From the NCBI GenBank assembly GCA_963971285.1, contig OZ020244.1, forward strand, positions 33,914,001 to 33,978,000: DNA of 64,000 nucleotides. The letters run 5' to 3'. Below are positions 37,901 to 49,900 of this stretch, piece after piece (position 1 is the stretch's first letter; every line of letters begins with the position of its first letter). The notes beneath the pieces were generated by a model, which saw only the letters and a list, made by a program, of their open reading frames with translations, had not been told where the DNA came from and did not search any database. A program made the translations under genes and the position numbers. The stretch comes from Astropecten irregularis. Taxonomy: Eukaryota > Echinodermata > Asteroidea > Paxillosida > Astropectinidae.

Positions 37901-40900
37901 CTTTATCTCCCGTTCAACAAAGCACTTCTGCTAGTCCAATTGAATTGATGTCTTCTGAAGCCACAGACAAGCCAGAAACTGTCACTGAGTTCTCTGGTAC
38001 ATCCAAACCTGTAACAGTTGTGATGGAATTAGAAACAACGATGTTTGATGACAAAAGTAAAGTGTCAACAACTACAGAATCATCAGGTTTAGAAAGTACA
38101 CAGGCTATGAGAACAATGCCTGCAGATGTAACAGGATTGATAGATGAGACATCTCCTGCAACAGTTGAAGTGGAAACGCCAACAGATGAAGTTACAGTCA
38201 TGACCACCCTTCCTGCTTTGCCTCAAACAGAAAAGGTAACTACGTCGTCTGATTTACCAGAAGAGTCTGGGGACACTGCAACAGCATCTTTATCTCCCGT
38301 TCAAAGAGGGACTACTGCTAGTCCAATTGATTTGATGTCTCCTGAAGCCACTGCTGCTACAACTGCAGGTCTCACACCAGATTTAGAATCAACAACAAGG
38401 GAACAGTTTTCCAAGACCACTCGGGTTGTTGAGATTTTGACAGAAGGTTTGACAACTTCTGTCCCTCTGCAAACCGATGGAAGGTTACCAAAGAGTACCA
38501 CAGTGTATACTACACCAGTTCAAGGACCGGAAACATTCGTTACCGAAGCAGATTTCAGAACTGAAGAGTTTTCAGGCATCTACAGTTCACCAGAATTGAA
38601 GACGACATCGTCAATGAAATCCACTGATGTAGATTCCATGACAACTGAAACATTGAAATTTACAACAATCTCTGTTAGTCGGCCAGTCAAGTCATCTCAC
38701 TTACCACAAGAGCTAAGTATTACTACAAAAGCATCAACATCTATTCAGAGTAGTACTACTGTCAGTCCAGCAGAAGTTGTATCATCTGAAGCCCCTGCTG
38801 CTACAACTTCAGGTCTCAAACCAGATATGGAGTCAGCAACATCACCATCGGAATTTATTACCTCTGATGAAACAACTGAACAGTTAATAACGACCACACA
38901 GATGGTCAAAGAAGTTGTGAAAACCTCTGTTTCAATGGAGACTGATGTAAGCTTAATCGCAGAGAAAACCACACCCCACACAACTCCAGTTCAAGAAATA
39001 GTTGTTACCATGGATGAGACCACAACAGAAGAACCTTCAGGCTTCTCTTCTTCACCAGTATCCATGAAGCAGACATCTTCAGCAACACCATTTGAGCAAA
39101 CCACTGACATGGATTCCATGATAACTAGAGAGCCAGCCTTTATGGGAGAGAAAACATCTGCCATCCCATCGAGCACAGATTCTGCTGCACTTTCTGATGC
39201 GACGACAGAGAGCCCCAAGCCCACTGATGAAACATCGCCAAGTAAGTCCCCTGCAACCACACTTGCATCATCCTCAACAGAAAGAGCAATGACTGATATT
39301 CCAAGCTCCACCATGGACACAGAAACACCTCTTGTTGATGGTGCAACAGACCAGCCAGAAACAGACACTCAGTTCTCTGGTACATCAAAACCTGTAACGG
39401 TTGTGATGGAATTAGAAACAACGATGTTTGATGACAAAAGTAAAGTGTCAACCACTACAGAATCATCAGGTTTAGGAAGTACACATGCTATGGGAACAAT
39501 GCCTGCAGATGTAACAGGATTGATAGATGAGACATCTCCTGCAGAAGTTGAAGTGGAAACACCAACAGATGAAGTTATTGTAATGACCACCCTTCCTGCT
39601 TTGCCTCAAACAGAAAAGGCCACTACATCATCTGACTTACCAGAAGAGACTGGGGACACTACAACAGCATCTTTATCTCCCATTCAACGAAGCACTACTG
39701 CTAGTCCAATTGAATTGATGTCTTCTGAAGCCACAGACAAGCCAGAAACTGTCTCTGAGTTCTCTGGAACATCAAAACCTGTAACAGTTGTGATGGAATT
39801 AGAAACAACGATGTTTGATGACAAAAGTAAAGTGTCAACCACTACAGAATCATCAGGTTTAGAAAGTACACAGGCTATGGGAACAATGCCTGCAGATGTA
39901 ACAGGATTGATAGATGAGACATCTCCTGCAACAGTTGAAGTGGAAACACCAACAGATGAAGTTATTGTCATGACCACCCTTCCTGCTTTGCCTCAAACAG
40001 AAAAGGCCACTACATCATCTGATTTACCAGAAGAGTCTGGGGACACTACAACAGCATCTTTATCTCCCGTTCAACGAAGCACTACTGCTAGTCCAATCGA
40101 ATTGATGTCTTCTGAAGCCCCTGCTGCTACAACTGCAGGTTTCACACCAGATTTGGATTTGACTAAAACAACTGAAGAATCTTCAAAGACGACACGGATT
40201 GTTGAAATTTTGACAGAAGGTTTGACAACTTCTGCTCCAATGGAAATTCGTACAAGACTACCACAGGGTACTGCCAAGTACATCTCTGAAGTTCCAGAAA
40301 TAGAAGCACTTGTTACCGAAAAGGATTCTACAACAGACGAGCTGTCAGGCCTCTCCGACTCACCTGAATTCAAGACAACACCATTCAAGAAAGCCTCTGT
40401 GACAACTGAAAGAATGAGCTCTACAACTATGTCGTTTAGTTCAACTCCTGTTAAAGCATCAGATTCACCAGACGAGCCCAGTGCAACTACAGAGTCATCC
40501 AAACCTACTATTCATAAGAGCACGACTGCTAGTCCTGTAGAAATAAAGTCATCTGCAGCCCCTGCTGCCTCAACTCCAAGTCTCAAACCAGATGTTGAGT
40601 CAACTACAAGTCAAGCAGAAAGCAAAACACAAGGTATGGAACTCACTCCATCTGGAACGATAGAGCAGTTTTCGAAAAGTACACCGATTGTCATCACTGA
40701 GATGATTACAGAACATTCTGCAACGTCTGTTCCCCTGGTAACTGATGCAGACATACAAGAGGACAAAACCATGTTGTATACAACTCCAATTCAAGAAACG
40801 TTTGTTACCAAGGAAGACATTGCAACTGAAGAATTTTCAGGCTCCTCTACTTCACCAGAATCCAAAATGCAAACATCTCAGACAACATCATTCAAGGAAA

Positions 40901-43900
40901 GCACTGACATGGATTCCATGATAACCGAACAGTCGTCTGTTATGGGAAAGGAAACGACCATTGCTTCACTGAGCACAGGGTCTGCTGAACTTCATGGTGT
41001 AACTACAGGAAGCAGCAAATTGATCGATGAAGCTTTACCCACTGAATCCGCTGAAACCATGCTTACATCCACAGAGCAAACAGTGCCTGTTGGAACAAGC
41101 ACCGCTAGGGTTACACAGACACCAGATGCTGATCCTGCAACTGATGTAGTCTCAACAGATATGATCGACAGCAGTAAAGGAATCATTTCTACCGTCCCTG
41201 CTTCATCTCAAACAGAGAGGCATGTTACACCATCAGATTTACCAGAGGAGTCTGTTGAAGCTACAAAAGCATCTCTATCTACCATTCGAGGAAGCACGAC
41301 TGCTAGTCTTGACGAAATGTCCTCTGCTGCTACAACTCCAGGTATTACACCGGATCTAGAGTTTACAACAACTCAACTGGAATTTACCACAGCTAAAACA
41401 ACTGAACAGTCTTCGAAGACCACACATATTGAAAGTATAACAACTTCTGTTCCTTTGCAAACAGACGCTGGATTACAAAAGGGTACCACTGTGTATACTG
41501 CTCCAGTTGAAGAAACAGAAACATCTGCTATGAAGGAGGTTACCTCAACAGATGATTTGTCAGGCCTCTCTAGTTCACCAGATTCCAAGACGACACCATT
41601 CAAGAAAGCTACTGATATAGATACAATGACGACTGAAAGGTTGGGCTTCACAACTATGGCAGTTATTCCACCAGATGCTAAATCATCTGACTTACCAGAG
41701 GAGATCAGTCCAACTACAAAAGTATCAATATCTGTCACGCAGAAACGCACTACAGCGTATCCAGCAGAAATCAAGTCATCTGAAGCCACCGGTTCTACAT
41801 CTCAACGTCCCACACAAGAAGTAGAGTCTGCAACAAGTCAACCAGAAAGTGAAACACTGCAGAAAGAATTGACTCCTGCTGAAGCAACTGAAGAGCTTTC
41901 AAGGACAACGCAAATGGTTAAAGATGTTGTGACAACTTCTGTCCCATTGGAAACTGATGAAAGCTTGCCAGTGGACAAAACAGAAGTTTTCACTACTCCA
42001 ATTCAAGATACATTTGTTACACAGGAGGTGACCACAACAGAAGAACTTGCAAGCTTCCCTACTTCACTACCAGTATCCGAGATGGAGACATCACCATTCA
42101 GGGAAAGTACGGATACGGACTCCATAACGACCAAAGAGCCATTCGCTACAGGAGAGAAAACATCTAGCTCGGTTTCTCCGGGTCTTCCTGATGCAGCTAC
42201 AGAGAGCAGCAAACCAACCGATGAAATGTCACCCAGTAAACCCATGGAATCCATGCGTACCTCCACAGAAAAAGCAATGACCGATTCCAGAGGCACCACA
42301 AAGGTTACAGACGCACCAACTGTTTATGATGCAACGGATGGAGGCTCAACGGATAAGCCAGAAACCGTCACTGAGGTCTCTGATGCATCAAAACCAGTAA
42401 CAACTTTGACAGAATTTGAAACTATGACTATGTTTGATGAAAAAGAAAAGGTATCCACAGAATCATCAGGTATTGGTAGCAGTGAGGCCCCAATAACAGT
42501 GCCCTCAGATACTACTGGACCATCCATAGAGACGTCACCTGCAACAGAGGAAATGACAAGCCCAACAGAAGGGGATGTAGAAATGACAGGCATAACCACC
42601 CTTCCAGATTCACCTCAAACTGAGAGGCTCCCTACATCATCTGATTTACCAGAGGAGCCCAGTACAGCTACTAAAGAACCTACATCTGTTGGTGAAAGAG
42701 ACACTACAGCTAGTCCAGCTGGGATGATGTCTTCTGAAACCCCAAGTGATACAACTCAAAGTAGCACGCAGTATTCAGAAACATCATCAAGTAAACCAGA
42801 CAGCAAAATGCAAAGAGAGGAGTTGACTTCAGCTAAAACAACTGAACAAAGTCCAAAGACCACTCAGGTTGCTGAAGTGTTGACAGAAAGTTTAACAACT
42901 TCCATTCCACTGGAAACCGATGTAAGCCTATTGGAGGGTGCTACAACATCTATGACTCCAATTCAAGAAACAGAGACATCTGTTATGAAGGAGTTTTCCA
43001 CAACAGATGATTTCTCAGGCCTCTCTAGTTCCCCAGAATCCAAGACGACACCATTCAAGAAAGCCACCGATATAGATACCATGACGACTGAAAGGTTGGT
43101 CTTTACAACTATGTCAGTAAGTCCATCAGATGCTAAATCACCCGACCTCATACCACAGGAGCTCAGTGCTACTACAGAGTCATCCAAATCTACTATTCAA
43201 AAGAGCACGACTGCTAGTCCAGCAGAAGTCATATCATCTGAAGCCCCTGCTTCTACAGCTCCAAGTCTCTCAACTGATTTGGAATCAACAACGGGTCAAC
43301 CAGAAAGCAAAACACAGCAAGAAGAATTTACTCCCTCTGGAACAACTGATCAGTTTTTGAAAACCACAGAGGTTCTTGAGATGCTGACAGAAGGTTCTAA
43401 GACTTCAGTTTCCCAGGAAGCTAATGTAAGCAAAACATCATCATATACTACTCCGATCGAAGAAACATTAGTTACAGAGAAGGAGACCACAATAGCTGAA
43501 TTTTCGGGGTTCTCTACTTCACCGGAATCCAAAATGGAGACATCTCAGATGACGCCATTAAAGGAGAGCACTGATATGCTTGGGGAGACAACCGAACAGC
43601 CAGTCGTTACAGAAGGGAAAACATCCATTGCTCCACTGACCACAGTTTCGTCTGGAGATGCTGGGGAAGTTACAGGGAGTATGAAGCCCACTGATTCGAC
43701 GTCACCTGAAATTATGCTCACTTCAACAGAAAAAGAAATGCCTGATGTTACAAGCACGACCAAGGTCGCAGTTGAGGTTGTAACAGATGGAGGCTCAACA
43801 GACAACACAGCTGCCACTCAGGTCTCTGTTACGTCAAAACCTTTAACAACTTCGACAGAATTTGAATCAACAATGTTTGATGACAAAAGTAAGGTGTTAG

Positions 43901-46900
43901 CCACTACAGAATCATCAGGTCTAGACAGTACCCACGCCATGACAACCATGACCTTGGATGACAAAGAGGTGATTGTTGAGACAACAACAGCAGAAGTTGA
44001 AGTGAGAAGTCCAACAGGCTCTGTAACCCTTGCAGCTTCACTGGAAACAGAAAAGCTCACTGCATCAACTGGCATGGCAGAAGGCCCCAGTGCAACTACA
44101 GAGGCATCTGTTTCCATCCTAGAAAGAACCACTGCAGGTACTCCCACAGATTTTGTTTCTTCCAAAGTCCATACTGTCGACACACCAACCGTCAAACCAG
44201 ATCCGACGACAGTGGAATCAGAAAGAACCCAAAGGAAAGAATTAACCCCAGCTAGGACAGCTGAGGAGGTTGCGAAAACCACACAAGTTGTTGAAAGGTT
44301 GACAGAAAGTATGGATAAAACCAAAGCCATGACGACAATGGCCTCTGAAGTCAAAAAAGAGATAGCTGTGACGTCATCAGGAAAAGATAAGAGTCCAACA
44401 GATGAAAGTTCAGGAACAAAGGCTGTAACTTCCTCTCCATCTTCACTTGAAACAGAGAGCTATGTCACATCAACTGACTTGGCAGAGAAGCCAAGTTCAA
44501 CTACTAAATCATCTGTGTCTGAACTGCAAAAAACAACTGCTGGTCCAGTAACGTCTAAAGCCCCTGATGCCACTACTTCACATCTCGCACCAGATTTGTT
44601 GTCGTCAAAAACTAGTGCATCAGAGAGCAAAATGCAACAAAGAGAAACTACTCCATCTGGAACAACCGACCATATTTCAAAAACCACAAGTGTTGTTGAA
44701 ATAATGACCGAAGGTTCTACGACAGGAGATGCGAAGACCACAATGCATTACACCCCAGTTGAAGATACCAGAACATTTGTTACAAAGAGAGTTACTACAA
44801 CGGAAGAATTGTCAGGCTTTTCTCCTTCACCAGAATCCAAAGAAATTGTGCAGACGACACCATTCGTGAAAACCACTGATTTGGATTTCATGACCACTGA
44901 AAGGTTGAGTTTTACTACTGAAAGACAACCAGTGGAATTAGTTGAATCCACTTCTGCTGCTCCATCAGATGCAGTCTCTACTGATCTTCCAGATATGAGT
45001 AGAGAGACTAGCAAACCCATTGAGGATGAAGTTTCACCTTCCACAGCACCTTCAGATGCTGCTCCCTCAACATCAGAAGTTGATTCTGTGAAAACAACAA
45101 AAGCAATTGAAACATCTGATGCTGTTGATGTAACCACCACAGACAAGACTACTATTCAGAGTGAGACCATCACTCCATCTTCTTCTATGACAGCTGGTGT
45201 TGAGATGATGACCGAGGATACCAGATCAAAGACTAATAAGCTCACTGATGATAGGCTGTCACCTTCCATAGCCTCTTCAGCTAGTGTTCCCTCAACATCA
45301 GAAGCTATTGTTGATTCCGTCAAAACAACAAAAACTATTGAAACATCTGATGCCATTGATGTGACAGACAGGACCTTCACAGACAAGGCTACTGCACACA
45401 GTGAGATAATTACTTCATCTTCTTCTATGACAACTGATGCTGAGATGATGTCTGACAGTTCCATGGCTACTGCTCATATGGTAGTTGATGCTGGATCACC
45501 TTCCCCAGTGCCACAATCTACGGTGCCATCATCTATGACTACAGCACAAAATCTTCAAAGAACATCAGTGGGGAGATCGACTGATGAAGGCAGCCCTACA
45601 GTTGCAACTGCTGCAGGGACAACCAAAACACCGGGTGAAATGAGAGGCAAAACATCATCTCCTCTTCCTAGCACAGTTTCAACTGACATGTCCGGTGTAC
45701 CCACTGTGAACATCAAACCCATAGATGATGTATCTGTGACCATGCTTCCATCAACAGGCGAGGCAATGACTGATACTGCAAGCTCCATCAGAGTTATTGC
45801 AGAAACAACAGAGAAGTCAGAAACTGTCACCCAGGTCTCTGATATGTCGAAACCACCAACAACTTTGACAGCACTCAAAAGAACAACTATGATTGTTGAC
45901 AAAAGTGAAGCATCAGGCGTTACAGAAGCTTCAGGTTTAGACAGTACCCAGGCCATGACAACCATGGCTTTGGATGACGGAGAAGTGATTAGTGAGACAA
46001 CAACAGCAGGAGTTGAAATGAGAAGCCCAACTGATGGCATGCAAGGAACAAAAGGCGTAGCCACGCCTGCAGCTTCAGTGGAAACAGAGAAGCTCACTAC
46101 ATCATTTGGCATGCCAGAGGGCACCATTGCAACTACGAAGGCATCTGTTTCCATTCTTCAAAGCATTACTCCTAGTCCCGGAGATCTGATGTCTTCTGAT
46201 GTCTCTGATGCTGCAACTCCACCATATGTGAAGGCAACAAGTCAACCAGACAGCAGAACACAACAGAAAGAATTTACTCCAGCTGCAACAACTAAACAAT
46301 TGTCAAAAACCTCACAAATTGTTGAAGTTTTGACAGAAGGCTCAGTGACATCTGTTCCACTGACAACAGAAGGCTCGATCGAAGACAAAACCACATCCTA
46401 TGCCACTCCAGCTGAAGAAGCAAAAACATCTGATTCAAAGAGAGTTTCTTCAACAGAAGAATTTTCAGGCTTCTCCAGCTCACCCGAATCCCAAAAGCAG
46501 ACATCTATTACAACACCATTCAAGAAAACCACCGATGCTTCTTCTTCTGTAGATACTCCAATTAAAGAGAGCACAGTGACTACAATGGAAGCAGGTACAT
46601 CAACAAGAGGCACAGTGGATAGACCTACTACAGAAGCACATATGAAAGACTTCAATCAGGCGACATCTGAGGAAGCCACCTCCACTCCTAGTTCTCTGAC
46701 ATCAAAACCGAGCACTGAGGTCACCGAAAAACATTCTGTCGTGGATGACAGAACTACTCCGCCCCAGTCCTCAGGTATGAGTTCACCTTCACCAGTGGCA
46801 GTGGAGCTAATTGATGCTAATGAGCCATCAACACCATCACCACCTCAAAGATCAAGCACTTCTTCTTCCGACGCCCCTTCAGTCGTCACCCAGACTGCAA

Positions 46901-49900
46901 GTATACCAGAAACTCGGGCACCAGTTTCTGAGCCCTCTACAAAGGAAGAACCAGGGCTGACGATGCCTGCTACTGGCGGAACAATGAAATCTGAAATCAC
47001 CAAAGAAGGAGGTAAATTTCTCATTCCACCACCACCTCCAACCAGCCCTCCTGTGATGCCAGCCTCAGTGAAGACAAAAACCCTACCAAGTTCTTCACCC
47101 TCAGCTGCAACTACCTCACCGGATGTTGGAATGGACGGAACAGATGCTGGAGTTGAACCAAGCACAGTGACAAGCATGGGTCCAAATACAGGAGCAACAG
47201 ATAAACCTATTTCTGATGTACAATTTACCAAAATTAGTGCGGGCTCCCCAATCGTGATGGCCAAGGAGAAGGCTACCACAATGAGGCCAATTGTGGACAG
47301 CACAGCTCATGACAAATCAGAGACTTTGGCTAAGTTCATCCAAACAACCTCCGCTGGGCCCACTGATGCTCCTTTGACAGTCGATCCAAAAGTTACTGTC
47401 GAACCAGTTGACAAAACTCCAGCTGCATCAACTGAGACATCAGTAAGACCAACAACGCTGCAGCTTATATTGATGACATCATCCAGCAAAGAACAACCAA
47501 CAACAGCTAAACCAGCAAGTGTGCTTACGACTCTGAAGGACATTATATCCCGCTCAAGCAAGACTGAGCCAATGACCACTGGTGACACAAGAAAAACACC
47601 GGTAGCTGAAATCATCTCCTCAAAATCTACCACTGTGAAATCAACCTCTACAGAAGCTACTACACCTGCACCGTCTGATGAACGTGCAGCATCCACAACC
47701 TCTGGTGTGATGCAGACAACAACTTTAGGTGCATCAGAGAGTACAGACTCGGTTGCAACCACAGGGAGCTACTGGATCACAGATCTAGTAACATCAACAA
47801 TCAAGGCTGTCACAGATGCTGTGACCGGACGAGGGAGCACTCAAGCTGCTACCGATCCTGTGAACAAGGCTACTATAGCTACCAAGACAACTCAGACAGG
47901 TAGGAAACTTTAAACAAATAAAACTATGTTGGAAAGATACAGTCTTGAAATTTTAGCAGAAGAGTCATCTTAAGCTTTTCTAAAAGAATACTAAAAGTGT
48001 TGTTCCACTTGCAAGGCTGTTTTAGAGCATCTTGTAAGGAGTAAAACCCTGCTCTTTTCGGAATCAATTGACTTGTGATTTGATGCCTCTAATAATCTAC
48101 TGCTTACTGAATCTGTTCCTAGTGCATTGCTTGGTTAGCTATTGGTGCTTGATTATTTTCTGGTTGAAATAATATTCAATAAATCACATGTAAGGACAAA
48201 AATACTGAAAGTCAAGCTGTTTGGGCATATTGGTGGAAAGTATCATTTATAAAGACCAGACAAGTCGAAGAAAAAAACAGAAAAAATTCTTCATGGTAAA
48301 ATCTGTTAAATTAGAAATAACATTGACCAAGGCTAGGCACCAGATGTAGCAATTTACATGAATGTACAAAGTGTACAATACATGTATGTTTATACCCTTT
48401 TCGTCTGTGACTCTGTTAAACTTGCGCACACAAAACCTGTTTGATTTGTTCCATTTAGAAATTTTGACGAAGCATAATTTGTACATTTTTGCATTCTTCA
48501 ATATTTCTTCCTTCTTTGCAGGCACTGATGGTACTCCTCACGGCTCACCTCTTGCTCTCCAAGTCTCAACATCCAAATCAGGAGAAGAGACCACATCTCC
48601 ATCTGCTACCAAGATGAGTGCCTCCTCTTCCTCCACCTCTGCACTCTTCACAGCATCCCAGCAGGAAGGGGCAACCTCCGGCATGGGTGAACTAACCCAG
48701 GAACAAGGCTCTGGCTTCAGTCTGGAGATCTTACCTGAACCGACACAGGACATAAGGGTGTTTCAGCTGGTGAATCTGGCCGATAGAGTCACCAAACCGG
48801 TAGCAGGGAAGGCGACACCAAATGAGGCTGCAACCGCAGCAACAACAGCAGGCGATGGTCTTGCAACGACCCAGATGACCACAAGGCTACAGCCATCTAC
48901 ACATCCAGGTACTGAACAGTCTGTCATGTCTGCTTGAATAACAATCAGAAATCATGCTTTTCTTGAACCTATATGACCATGAGACTTAGCGGTATGCCAA
49001 TTTTCCCCAATGAAATGTCGCTCTGTTTACATTCATTTATAATGGATAAAGATCCAGCTAGGATCGAAACGAGTCAGGCCATCTTTACTCTAAGCACATT
49101 CATTAATGGGAGACTTTGAAGAACCGGTCTTCAAGTCAACAGCACATGCAATAAATTTTGAGCATGCACGCATTGTTTTGCGCGCGCATGCGTGTGCGTG
49201 TGCTGTTGACTAGAAAACTGGTTCTCCAAAATTTCCCATTGAATGTTCTTGGGTCTGACCACATTTAGCAACAAAAATTAATTTGTAGTAATTTGTGTAA
49301 ATATTGTAATTTTGTTCGCAAACAAACAAAAGTGACAAACCAAGATTTACGGGGAAAAAAACCAAATCCCAAAATGCAATACAGTTTCAACCTGAGACCC
49401 TTTATGTCCAATTTCTAATCACTTATCTAAATTTGTTCAACTTTTTTTTGAGGGGCTGTTATTTTCCAATCAGCCATATACTAACAGCAAAACATTTACC
49501 AATCCCAAATGCATGTAATTTCTGCTTTCCAATGAAAGCCAAAGAAATCAGTGTACTTGAAATTAACAATATTAAAAAAATGTTTGCTATCCCGTTCCAC
49601 CTTTAGAATAACTGTAGATGCATGCTGTTCTATGCATGCAGATGCTTTATATTGATAACATAACTAAATAATCTGGAAAAAATTGACATGTAGCAAATAA
49701 TTTGTATGTTATCTTTAAAGGTAGTATCATACTTTGGTAAGAGACCAAAACAGAAATGTTCACAGATTTACGTGTAATTTCAGGTTATGAAGATGATGCT
49801 AATAGAAACCTAAAAATGTATCGCCTGAAGTGGTGTTTTTCTCCAGAAAATAGTCAAACAACGACCGAAAATCTTTTTGATCTTTTAAAAGATCAAAAAT

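Noticed and set aside
27744-47762. Dozens of open frames of 60-211 codons on the - strand opposite the mucin exon
   Set aside because: They repeat with the same 1092- and 1767-bp periods and are Val/Ser-rich mirrors of Thr/Ser codons (ACA/ACT read as TGT/AGT neighbours in other frames). Their openness comes from the biased codon use of the sense strand.
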